Under the pieces are notes generated by a model. The model did no database searches, was not told the origin of the DNA, and saw nothing but the letters and a program-made list of their open reading frames with translations. Both the position numbers and the translations under genes were made by a program. This document shows positions 1 to 10,681 of a stretch of DNA of 64,000 nt, piece after piece. This stretch comes from Cadophora sp. MPI-SDFR-AT-0126 (Eukaryota > Ascomycota > Leotiomycetes > Helotiales > Ploettnerulaceae): contig JAGMVK010000022.1 of NCBI GenBank assembly GCA_020747065.1, forward strand, positions 434,001 through 498,000, read 5' to 3'. The stretch's first letter is position 1. Each line of letters begins with the position of its first letter.

Positions 1-1003
1 GTGTTTTGGAGAACACGTATATCATCTACTCAGCTGACAACGGCTATCACATCTCCCAGCATCGTCTCAATCCCGGGAAAGAGTGTGGCTTTGAGGAAGA
101 CATCAACGTCCCGCTCATCATCCGCGGTCCTGGCATCTCAGCCGGCGAAACAACCGATATCGTAACCGCACATACGGATCTCGCTCCTACGATTCTCAAG
201 CTCGCTGAAGCGAAGACGGGCTGGGACGGCCTAGACGGGAGTCCGATTCCGCTTCGCGAGGATGAGATTGCAGAGGCTGAGAAGGAGAGAGGGGAGCATG
301 TCAATGTGGAGTTTTGGGGAAGGAGTATCCCCGAGGGGATTTATGGGTTTTCGCTGGATGATGGGAGGGTTGTGGCGTACGGGCTGAATAATACGTATAA
401 AGCGTTGAGGGTTATTGGGAAGGGGTATAATCTGTATTATGCGGTCTGGTGTACGAATGAACATGAGTTGTATGATTTGACCGTAAGATGCTTTTTTAGT
501 CCCCTCCTCTTTCGTTTCCTTTCCACCACTCCCTTCCTTCCTCTTGTTTATCTAAGTCCAGTCTCAATCTATAAATGCAGTACTGACAACATACACAGAC
601 CGACCCAGGCCAACTCCACAACCTTTACCCCCCTACCACTACCACCTCCTCCTCTAACCCCTCACCCCTCATCCTTAACCTCCCCCTCAGCACCCTCCTC
701 CCGCGCCTCGACGCCCTCCTCATGGTCCTCAAGTCCTGCGCCGGGCCCACCTGCATCTCCCCATGGTCCGTGATCCACCCTTCCGGCGACGTCAAGACTC
801 TCACCGATGCGCTGAAGCGGAAGTACGACGCGTTTTATGCGAGTGTGGCGCTGAGGGTAAGGTTTGATAGGTGTGAGTTGGGGTATATAGTGGGAAGTGA
901 GGGTCCGCAGAAGGCGATGGTGTTTGAGGAATGGGAGGGGGACGGGGATAGGGAAAAGGGAAGGGAGGGCGGATATGGGGAGTTGTCAGCTTGGTGGCAT
1001 TAA
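1..1003 (+). CDS. Sulfatase (arylsulfatase family), 3' part of gene
   Basis: This is the C-terminal part of a fungal sulfatase; the reading frame is open at base 1, so the 5' end and the catalytic Cys/Ser motif lie outside the window. Sulfatases hydrolyse sulfate esters. Exon 1 runs to 482 and exon 2 is 599-1003; the 116-bp intron starts GTAAGA and ends CACAG after a CTGAC branch site. The first residues carry the conserved sulfatase block (SADNGYHISQHR, then a GF..D.NVPLIIRGPG stretch) that helps form the metal site. The exon joint reads into YDLT-TDPGQL, the usual 'ELYDL..DP..L.NL' motif of the family's C-terminal subdomain. No ATG can be assigned. The gene converges on the minus-strand gene ending at 1378. 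The family is clear; the substrate is unknown. Confidence 0.88.
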
Positions 1004-1377
1004 AATTGATCACCAGAGTTTCAACTCAAGTAGGTGAATCCAGTGTAGATAACAAAGGCTGTTGATTAGGAAGCAGTGCGACTGAGCAGCAAACATGGAA
1101 CTCCATATCTTTGTCATCTGGCGTACCAATTAAGTGATGGCACAAGCCAGATATGAGCCACAAATTCCAAGTAGAAGACACTGTTAAGATGGCAGAGGAG
1201 CTACTAAATGAAGGAGAACGTCCAAAGAATTGGCGATCGCGCGTTGGTCTCTTATGCCACGATAGTAGAAACACCAGAGTCTCCAGAGTTCACAGACCGT
1301 GGAAATGCAGGAATAAAGAAGCAGCAGGAACAGAATAGACGGAAGAGAGAAGAAAAGAATCGTTACAGGAATGCATC
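1004..1377. other. Convergent intergenic interval
   Basis: This lies between the 3' ends of the sulfatase gene and the minus-strand gene at 1378. Short open frames exist on both strands but have no recognisable motif or splice context. It presumably holds the two 3' UTRs. Confidence 0.5.
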
Positions 1378-2558
1378 TCAGTGACCCCTAACCCTCCTAG
1401 GTCTAGGCCGAGAGTGATGAGATTGACCTTTCTTGGGACGACCGTCTTCTCGCCACCAGGAAGCGATAGAGTTGCAGAGTGCCTTGAACATCTCAGCCAA
1501 CCAGCTCCAGAACCCGTTCCAGTGACTCCTCAACCAGTCAAATAGACTGTCCCATGGCACGAAATACACCAAAGCACCAACGGCAACGCCTGTTACGGCC
1601 CCGACGAGGAAGGGCGGGCCGACGAGCTCAGCAACAGCAGCAACAGATGTTTTCACGGATCCTGTTTTCAGGGTGAACGAGCCGATCTCGAAGAATTTCA
1701 TCCCAGCAAACCCAGCCTTGACGCCCTGACACTGCAGGAAGAACCCCTTAGATGTCAATGCAGTACAGGTGTAAAGTTTGGCTGCCATGGTGCCGCCACC
1801 GACGAGCCCGCCGAGGATGAATGCAACGATGCCTCTGCGTTCTTTCCAGGTCGTCCGTTTGTCCCGCAGACGTTCTGCCTCGAATCTCATCTCAGCTGTG
1901 AAGTCGTTACTGAAGTGGGTTGTGCTGGTTCTGGGACTTCCGAATATGAGACAAGCTCTTGACTCAAGTCGGAGCTTATGTCCCAGGTACTTCTCTCGCC
2001 TGTCCCACTCCGTAAATGGGATTTTGCAGTACCGGGAGGTTGGGTCGATGACAAGGCAGGAGGCATCGGCACGAGTTGCTGGACAGCCAACGAGAATGAA
2101 ATGGTTGTAGCAGCGAGGCACATCAAATTTGATCCTGGAAGCCGAGGGACTGACGAGTAGAACTAAGCTCGCCATGCTGCGTCTTGGAGCTTTTTTGTTG
2201 ATGATGCTGTTGAGGTCGTCAAAATCGCTGGCAATGATTCTCGCTATAAGATGGATTGGTTAGTCTCCATCAACTCCATTAGGAAGAGACGAGAGGGTTC
2301 AAGGGTCATTAACTTACACCTCCAAGTCGCAAGCCACTTAGCATTATGCAGTGCATCCAATTCATTTTGCAGTATTCCGAGATTTGATTGCTGTTCGACA
2401 CAGATCACGACTTGCTTGCGGGAAGTTTTCGTCTTCTCAGGATGTTGATTGACGTATTCGATGAGGGCACGAACCATACGGACTCCTTCGTCTGATGCAT
2501 ATTCCCTTTCGAAGGTGGAGGAGGCATCATTGCTATCACCGAAGTAACGAGAAGACAT
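1378..2558 (-). CDS. Hypothetical membrane protein, 368 aa
   Basis: I do not recognise this protein. Two exons, 2558-2318 and 2243-1378, are joined by a 74-bp intron with donor GTAAGT, an ACTAAC branch site and a TATAG acceptor. The joint is in phase 1 and gives a continuous 368-codon frame. The start is the ATG at 2558 (MSSRYFGDSND), followed by a charged, helical N-terminal region of about 100 residues. Near residue 215 there is a glycine-rich hydrophobic segment (GIVAFILGGLVGGG), and a second around residues 285-308 (VGAVTGVAVGALVYFV). A Trp-rich amphipathic stretch and a basic Arg/Pro/His tail follow. This suggests a membrane-anchored protein with two hydrophobic helices. The function is unknown. 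Confidence 0.7.
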
Positions 2559-2858
2559 GATGAGACGGTTCGCTTGAAGGGTCAAAACCTTACTACAAAT
2601 TAAAAACGCTGAATAGCAAATTGACGTCGATGATACTGTGAGTGCATTTGATAAACAAAGTAGGGCGAGTTTCGGGCGTTGCTCAAACTTTCTAATAAAC
2701 GCAATGGGTTCCAAATCCTTTATCATCAACGATCTTACAACAGCAAATAAGAATAAACACCTGATCTCACAGGCCACAGTTTGGATCAAACCGGGAGACG
2801 CGCATACGCGTGCAATGGAGCTCTGCGATCCCTTCCTGCAGATAGATGACACGTCTGA

Positions 2859-3185
2859 GCAAGGCAGTCCCCTTTGCACAACCTCAGTGGAGAAAGTTAC
2901 CCATATGCAGACCAATACTTGCTGGAGTTGGCCCTCCATCAAGACGCCCCGCATAATGCAATCAACTTTAAGGTGCCTTCCAAAAAGCTCTCCAATAGAA
3001 TCAAGTCAGGTGAGAGTTCGTGCACAATTTATGCCACTGCGTAGATATTAGAAGAATATTGATGTCCTCCTATTGATCGACAGGTCAAGGTCGCTGATCG
3101 CGATATCCAATCTCGTCTCTACTTTCAAGAAGTGAGGCTGCAAGCCGAAAGAGATGCAACAAGCCAACTTCGTGGTTGCATGTGA
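2859..3185 (+). pseudogene. Possible remnant of a small unknown gene upstream of the Clr5 gene
   Basis: Two coding-like stretches lie about 100 bases upstream of the Clr5-domain gene. The first (2859-3009) reads ...YADQYLLELALHQDAP... and ends at a good donor (GTGAGA). The second (3084-3185) follows a CAG acceptor, reads ...DIQSRLYFQEVRLQAERD... and ends in TGA. Splicing as the signals dictate leaves the second exon one base out of frame, so either the gene is broken by an indel or the structure differs from my reading. No start codon is evident; an in-frame TGA immediately precedes 2859. The remaining 2559-3278 sequence looks like ordinary promoter or spacer DNA. Confidence 0.25.
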
Positions 3186-3278
3186 ACGAAAACGTTTTGT
3201 TCTCCCCCGGCAATATCCACTTCCTGGTTTTATTCTACCTATACGAATTATTCAATTCATCAATTGACTTCAAAAGCC

Positions 3279-5104
3279 ATGGAATCCACCGGCCCCCATT
3301 GGGACTTCGACAGGAGCATTGCTGCCAGTGGAAATTATATTTACGCCTCGCATAACGAGCAATTATACGCTTTCGCAGACCAGATCGGCGGTTCACATCC
3401 CTCTCAGGCGAATACTTCGAAGGAATTTGGAGACAAAGCGATTCAGTTCCAGGCTCTTCCAAGTATGTTTTCCAAAGTTCACCAAATGGTGAAAAGCTAA
3501 TAGCTCCCCAACACAAAACTAGTCGAATACCCAGACTGTCATGAAAATTCTGGGCTCCAAATGACTTATCTGTCTTTTGTGCAACCTAGTCCAACAATGT
3601 GCAGCGCGCCAGTGATGGATAAACCACACCCAGCTTTCGATATGAATCTTGATCTAGGCCCGACTTCAGTGCGAGCAAGCAACGTGATAACGACTCCGGC
3701 AAATTATGATATGGAACAGCGGCAGTGGGAAGTTCTCAAACCGATCATCTACCGACTCTTTATCGAGGAAACTATAAAGATTGAGGAGGTTGGCATCCTG
3801 ATGCAGCTTGTGTATCATTTCCGGAAAACGTAAGGCCTTGCTCACAATCTCTTCTACTGATATGAATCTGAGAGCGTCGTTTTAGTCGCAATCAATACAA
3901 CAACCAATTTAAAAAAGCGGGTTGGGAGCATTTTACAAAGAACAGCAAGACACAACCGAGGACGCAACTCAATGGACGAAACATAGCGGGAACTCGAACC
4001 AGGCAGAACAAACAGAGTAAAGCACCATCACCACTTTCCGACAAACTCTTCAATACGCTCGCTCTCCGAATCCTAACCATCTCAAAAATTGCAAGTCCTG
4101 ACATTTGCCGCCTCCAAGAAACTATTCTCAAGTCAGTGCACCACATCACTTTCGGGCTCTTCGAAAGCGAAGGCTGGAAAAGTACCGACTTGTTCTCTAT
4201 CACCACTAAGAACAATACGAGTGGCTTGAGCAGCACCTGGCAAAGTCTTAGCGACCAAACTTTCGGAGCAGCTAGACTCGCAAAGATGTCGCCAACCAAC
4301 TTGGGGCAAGGAGTGCAAAAGCTCCATGGAATATTCGAGCAGATGGAAAGCACGATGATCTGCCCTGATCCCGCGATGCTTGTCAAATTTTGGAGAATGT
4401 GCCGCTACATGTACGACCTTTGCGAGGTTGCCAATGACTTTACGATTTTGAGCTGGTTCCTCGGGCATTATGGCGAGATGACGAGATCGAAGCTTCGACC
4501 CGGGTGCGGGACTTATCCTGTATTCCAGATCTGTGCCGCGCTATATCATATACTCCAGAAAGACCCAGATGCGTTGATCGACTCATTGCGCATAGGATAC
4601 CTCAAGTCGATCCATAGTCTGAAGACGTGGGTCGGCGGTGATCACGCTACCGTCCTCGCAATGTGGTCTAACTACTTGAAGCATTGGGATCCGGATACTC
4701 TGCATCATGCGAGTTTGAAAGAAAGCTATCAGCTTCTTCTCCGCGAATCAGATCGCAGATACGGTCCAAACTCTGAATCGTCCCTTTCAATTCTAGATCG
4801 TTACACATATTTCGCACACTACAGCATCAGAGAAGCCTTCCTAGCCAAGGAGCTGGCCCTGGCCTTGGTCGAACGCAGCAGGAACCATTTGCCAATTGAC
4901 AGCGGACTGCAATGGTGCATGCATACGCAGTATTTCGCCTTTGGATCAAAAGTTCTGGCTATTGCATCTGCACAGGAAGGCTTGCAGGATGACGCGAAGC
5001 AGTCGTATAGTAGTGCTATTGCCGTCTTAGAGCTGGGAGACCCGGAGTGTCAGATTCGGGCTGCGATGCTGCGCGGCGAGCTGGCGGAGTATCTAGAGAA
5101 ATGA
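3279..5104 (+). CDS. Clr5-domain protein, 569 aa
   Basis: Three exons: 3279-3462, 3523-3829 and 3886-5104. Both introns have GT-AG borders and keep the frame (phases 1 and 2). The start ATG at 3279 sits in an AAAGCC-ATG-G context. Residues about 124-180 match the fungal Clr5 domain: QWEVLKPIIYRLFIEE, then VMxxM-like spacing, then YHFRKTRNQYNNQFKKAGW. This domain was named after the fission yeast silencing factor Clr5 and is thought to bind nucleic acid. The rest (residues 200-569) is helical and unrecognised; such tails in fungal Clr5 proteins are often repeat-like. I infer a nuclear regulatory role from the domain only. Confidence 0.82.
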
Positions 5105-6121
5105 ACACAACGGCAAGATTCTCTATGCGATTCATCCTCTCATACTCTTGTGCCTCCATCCTCGCGCACATCTTACCGTCAAAGCGAAGCTCCTTGGCAA
5201 AGGAGATTCTAAGCAGGACAAATTTGGGGGGTGGCTTTTGATGAGGGGGGGTTGGGGATGGGGAGTTGTGATTCGGAAGAAAACAAAATTATAAAGGCAT
5301 GTTTTAGGAAGGGAAGGGTCGAAACCGTACGATACGTAAATAATATGCATATGAATAATACTCCTGCCGATCTAGTGTGATGAAACCCGAATTCGCGTCA
5401 TCGAGTATCTAAATTCCTGCTAGATGTCTTATCGAGTATGCTGGGATTGTTTGACGTAAGATAATATCTACAAGCCTTTATTTGCACCCGTCAACATTCG
5501 CTTCGCTTCGGTCCGGGCCTGTAGAGCTCATTCTCACAAGTACGACTCTGATAAATGGAACCCTTGGTTAATGATGCGGGGCTTCGAATCCTCGCGTCGA
5601 AGAACCATCTTGACAGAGTGGGCATGAGCCGGTGGTATCTTTTATGTATCTTACCAAACTGGTTGCATTTCCTTTCAAGTGAATGAAAATGTGGTTATTA
5701 TTAAGTCCTGCTGTTTCGGATATGATGAGAGTCTGTGGAGAGAAGCTGGACCAAGCAGTAGTACTGGGTAGTGAAGTGGTGTGATCGGACATCGAGCGAC
5801 GAAAAAACATCTGGCGATATGGTTTTCTGGTCTCGGGTTAAGGAACGGTAGAGCGATAGACAGACAGAAGGGCATTTGGAGACGGGACTCAACAACTTAT
5901 CATACATACGATATCTGTCATACAATGCTATGGTCTATATTATAGAATTCTGTCATCAATCAATTCCGCCGCGTCCTACCTCGACTCGCCGCAGATCTAT
6001 CATGCCGTGCAGTGCCGAGCAGAACCTTTGTCATGAAAAGACAGAGAGAACAGAAGATCAAAAGAGACAAAGTAGATGAACAGATAGGAGAACGGATTGG
6101 ACCGGAATGGGATTGGACAGA
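5105..6121. other. Convergent intergenic interval
   Basis: About 1 kb between the 3' ends of the Clr5-domain gene and sac1. It contains only short unsupported frames. A T-loop-like GCTTCGAATCC near 5578 has no matching acceptor or anticodon arms, so I do not call a tRNA. Confidence 0.5.
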
Positions 6122-8357
6122 TCATTCAATCCTCTTCTTCCCCTCCTCGGCATTAGTGTACCGTGCTGTGCTGAGACCTCTCTCGTGTCGGGCGACAAGA
6201 CCGCCGATAACCTTGTCCTTCCGGACGTTGTTGATGGCGTCGTTGTAACCTTCTGTTGCCCAGGGTCTGGGGTTGAGTTTGGGCCAGTTAACCTGTGGTT
6301 GTTAGCTCTACATTCTTTGTCACTCCACGGACAGTGTTGTAAGGCGTGTTGGACGAAGGACAAGTTGTAGGAGGCAACTTACATAGAGCATCCCATTGCT
6401 GTAAATGAAGTTCAAGCACCACCCAGCGACCACAAACCAGAATATTATGAAGATGCGCACTGGTAGAACGGCGGCGTCTGGAAGACGACGTGTGAAGATC
6501 CCAACGAAAACAAAGAAAAGGGCGAATGCCAGAATGTAAGGGATGGATTGGATCAACAATGGTCTCCTATCCACAAAAACGGGGTTGGCGGCGGAATCTG
6601 GAAGGTAATTTCCGAGGAAGAGGTCGAAAGCATCTTGCTTGGGGCCATCAGCGAAGTTGTTCTTGGCATATCTCGTAACGGAGTTTTGAAGATCCTGAAG
6701 AGCCCCAGCCTTAGTTCGCTGGCCAGTTCGAGTGAAATCTGTCTTGAGGGCTCCAGTTCCGGAGTAGGATTTGGAGACGACATCTGCATTGTCTGCCCAA
6801 AGTTTGCGAAAGAGAATCTCAAAAGCGGGATCGGCGGATGTGAAGGTTTCGCCACGAGATAGGACGCCGAGGTCTGTGAGCTGTCTGTTCAAGGTGAATC
6901 GTGCAAGCATACTCTGGACGACGTTGGTCCGGTCGAGACAGTCCATACAGTTGGTTCGGACCACACTTGTTTGATGGTTTCGGACTTCAAGGCGACCCTC
7001 TAGGTCAGCTGGCATGTCCACACCACGGAAATATTGTTGCTTTTCCAGGGCATCATGAAGACGATCGAGGAGAAGCTGGGCTCGGTGCCACTGAAGGCCC
7101 TTTGTCTCATTGTGGAAGTCGAAATACACGTAGTGTAGTCGGTCCATTTCTGATCGTCGCCCGGAAGGTTCAACAACATGGAATTTCTCATCTGACAATT
7201 CATCTTGCTGGGTTCGTTCCGCTGGTGCTGAAACCAGCAGCTTGACCATCTGCTCGTAAGCATCCTTGACTCTCTTCTCTCTGCCCTTCTGATTGACCAA
7301 ATTGACCAAGAAGTTGTCTCCATAGAGACGGATCTGTTCTTCAAAATGAAGTCTAGCGGACTTCACTGCGGTCTCAACACCTCGAATCTGAAGCTTGGGG
7401 GTATAGTGCAGAGTATTGACCTCAGCCCAGTACACTGGAACACTTCCTCTGGTCTGAACATAGGACATTATCTGCACCTCCTTCCCACCCGATCCTCCAA
7501 CCTTCCCATTCTGCATTCCATTACCACCAGCAAAGCCACCAAGCCCACTAGTGCTATCGTTCAAAAGAATGATTTGCTCGGTTTCGTTGAAGTTCGACAC
7601 ATGTCCTTGCTCATCAATTCCTCTCGAGAAGTACCTTGTGCCCGCACGATGACGTGATCGCCGAGTAATCAGAACCATGGTCAATGGTGTTGACTTCACG
7701 CGCGTTGTAGCTATCTCGAGCATTCCAAACATGACAGGTAGAATATATGGGTCGACTGCCGGTTGCTGGCCATGTTGATTCCGGGTTCCTGAGGATCTGA
7801 AATCAATCAAATCGGATTGAATAAACTTGTTCCAGAAGAAGCGGTCGTCAGCTCTCTTCCAGAGAGGTGCGGAGGGATCCATCTGCGATTGGCGCTGGAA
7901 GGTGTTTGTAATATCGAAAGAGTAGGAGAAGTACATAGGTCCAGACTTTATGAAGGTCTTGAGGAGTGACAGGTAGTTGTCCTCTTCTGGGTCGTGGAGA
8001 GGTCGTTCACGAAGAGGGAGAAATTCTGTTGCAATGACTTTGTATACCATATGTCCCTTCAATCTGCCCATTATCTGCACCTTGGTGATGACAATGATAT
8101 ACTTGTCTAGGAGTTATCAGCAAGTTTGCCCTTCTTTCAGCCTGGAGAACCATACCCAGTCGCAGCTTGATCATTCCCAAGATACCCGCAATACTTGACA
8201 CCCTCTTCCCTCCCAATAAAGCCCCATCATTCAAACGCAAATCGCCAGTCGGGCGGTCCACCACCAATGTTGGCGCAGAAGGGGTAGAAGGCGACGTGAA
8301 GGCGTAATGCGACGCTGAAGCATGGACATTGATGTCCCGGAAAGGTAGGGAAGCCAT
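6122..8357 (-). CDS. sac1: Phosphoinositide phosphatase Sac1
   Basis: This is a Sac1-family phosphatase of the ER/Golgi that dephosphorylates PI4P (also PI3P and PI3,5P2). Three exons: 8357-8156, 8106-6383 and 6292-6122. They encode 698 aa, compared with 623 in yeast. The catalytic CX5R(T/S) motif is visible at about residue 455 (NCMDCLDRTNVVQ). The N-terminal SAC fold includes FYFSYSFD-like and WNKF blocks. Two hydrophobic segments near residues 590-650 (SIPYILAFALFFVFVGIF and IFIIFWFVVAGW) form the expected C-terminal membrane anchor. The last exon adds a conserved fungal tail (NWPKLNPRPWAT...). The phases are 1 and 0 and the frame is unbroken. It lies divergent from the rab5-like gene, with an 834-bp shared upstream region. 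Confidence 0.95.
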
Positions 8358-9191
8358 AACTATAAGGATTGCAGAAAATGCAATTAAAACTGGACTGTGC
8401 TATCTGCGGATGGCTTCATGCAATCATATGGAGTTGCTTGCTCGTTGAACGGGGAGCCTCGAATTACTGACTTGTTGTCTTCAACATCGAAGCCTCGCGA
8501 GCGTCACAAATTAAGCAAGGCGGGCTATCAATGAGGGTGGGAATAAATCCTTGGCGGAATATTCATAACCCCACGACTACTCAAAGCTCAACGGATCCTG
8601 CATCATGGCACTTTGAAGCCCAGATCTATTTTATATGCACCGAATTGAGCTGGCCAAGGTCCTTTCCAATTGTTTAGGGGACTGATGATCCAGATGTCTA
8701 CTCGTCGTGCTATCGGATTTCTTTGTTCTACTGTTGCGGCAGCTGCAAGTGTGTTGACAGAGTACAAATGATACCGGACTTCATTGACTTCTATCTATCT
8801 TAGTTGTAAACCAATCAGTGACTATTCCTCTCCAAGACCATTGGACCAGAACATACTCCTGCGCTTTTCTATACTCACGTTGGTCCCCTTTTCAGTCAGT
8901 GAATCTTCGTCCATGAACCTTGCTGTGGTTATTGATATTAATCGTGGCTTTATCCGATTACGCAGTGCCATCACGTGGAGAGGCATCCAAGCTTCCCCAT
9001 TGCAGCGAGCCTTCCTTCCGACCCATCAAACATCGTCACACGGAACTTGAGCACCTTCCAAACAGAACAACTTCGCCCTCACCACCTCGAATCCTCCGGC
9101 ATATCTCACCACTTCGAGCTCTTGTTCCAGCTTCTTCACGCGACCCCCGACGCTCCTTCCATCTTCCGAATAGCCTCATCCTCGTTTCGAC
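8358..9191. other. Divergent promoter region of sac1 and the Rab5-type gene
   Basis: 834 bp between two divergent start codons. The part next to the Rab gene (about 9040-9190) is C/T-rich, as is common in fungal 5' UTRs. I could not assign specific regulatory sites. Confidence 0.5.
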
Positions 9192-10061
9192 ATGGCTACT
9201 CGAGGCCCAACAGGCACCCGCGGCGGGAACAACCGATTTGCGCAATTCAAGCTGGTGTTACTGGGTATGTGTTCTGTCCTTTCAGTTCATGAGTATCTTC
9301 TAATATAACCTGTAGGAGAGTCTGCGGTCGGAAAGGTGTGTTTGGGGATACTCAAGGTCGGCCCTTGATGCTAACATCTGTGTAGAGTTCGCTGGTGCTC
9401 CGGTTCGTCAAGGTTAGTCGTTCTGCACATCACAGGTCTTCGGTCAGTATCTAATGATGGATGTAGGATCAATTCGATGATTTCAGAGAGTCTACAATCG
9501 GCGCGGCCTTCCTTACCCAGACGATATCCCTCGACGATAATACCACTGTTAAATTTGAGATATGGGATACCGCCGGACAAGAGAGATACAAGTCGCTTGC
9601 ACCTATGTACTACCGAAACGCAAACTGCGCTGTTGTTGTCTACGATATCACACAAGCTGTAAGTAATCGTGCGGATGGGACTCATGGAGCTCTTTCTGAC
9701 GTAGTTGGCACAGTCCTCGTTGGATAAGGCGAAACAGTGGGTGAAGGAACTTCAAAGACAGGCAAACGAAAACATCATCATCGCCCTGGCTGGTAACAAG
9801 CTCGATTTGGTTACTAGCCAACCCGATAAGCGTGCCATCAGCACAGCAGATGCCGAGGCATACGCAAAGGAGGCGGGACTTCTATTCTTCGAGACATCGG
9901 CCAAGACATCAGAGAACGTCCGGGAACTATTCACATCAATTGCGAAGAAGCTTCCATTAGACCAGGCGGGCCCAAGGAATCCAAGATCTGGTGGACGAGG
10001 AGGAGTAGAGTTGAGACCAGAGAACCCATCTACGCAAGGACAAGGCCCTTGTGCATGTTAG
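9192..10061 (+). CDS. ypt5: Rab5-type small GTPase, 219 aa
   Basis: This is a Rab GTPase of the Rab5/Ypt5/Vps21 class that directs early-endosome fusion. Five exons: 9192-9264, 9316-9335, 9386-9412, 9467-9658 and 9714-10061. The second and third exons are only 20 and 27 bp and split the P-loop region. All G motifs are present: G1 GESAVGKSS (residues 25-33), switch I STIGAAF, G3 [13 protein letters not shown]4 NKLD and G5 ETSAK. The YYRNA and AAFLTQ residues point to the Rab5 subfamily. The C terminus ends Cys-Ala-Cys, suited to double geranylgeranylation. The length matches the family. Rab5-type is secure; which fungal Rab5 paralog it is was not resolved. Confidence 0.94.
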
Positions 10062-10681
10062 AGAATCGCAGTCGAGTCGTGGCAAAGGAAGCATACGGCC
10101 TATGGCCACAGGAAATTTCTACCATTCAGTGTTCAACGGTCACCACAGTCTATCGCCTCCATCGTCCTTTCCAACGGAATTACCAGGTTATGATTGGGGT
10201 ACATAGATGAGATCACTGGAACCATTTGCGAGAGCAGTCTTTAATACCTTCATGTGTCTTCAGTTTTCGTAGCAGGATTGGTTTCCGCAGGGTTTTCCTG
10301 CACGGCGTGATGGTTTTCTCTATTGAATCGTTTCTGCAGCATTTTGGGTGTAAGATATGCAATAGAACACATTCAACGATATCACGGACAGCATATATTT
10401 GTTGGCCACTTGAGGATGCGACAGACTAATTAGAATTACAATTTGTGAGAATACATGAAAGCTCTTTGAGCAATTATAGTTGAAATATGTTTGCCACTGG
10501 TGTTGGTTTTGCGTTGAATAGTTGAAGTTTGAACCTCCGTACCAGCTCAGCCTTGCTGGAAAGGCGGCTGCATCATCGGCTTGGCACGAGCTTGCGAGCT
10601 TGCTCCAAAAGATCCTGCCAACAACCACGCGCCGTCAACATCACAACCACCACAACTCTTTGTCGCTCAACGCAGCCCGTC
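10062..10681 (+). other. Intergenic: Rab5-type gene 3' UTR and mic60 upstream region
   Basis: 620 bp between two genes in the same direction. The half next to mic60 contains runs such as CACAACCACCACAAC typical of fungal leaders. Nothing else could be supported. Confidence 0.45.

Noticed and set aside
5570..5610. T-loop-like GCTTCGAATCC suggesting a tRNA
   Set aside because: No acceptor stem, D arm or anticodon arm could be folded around it.
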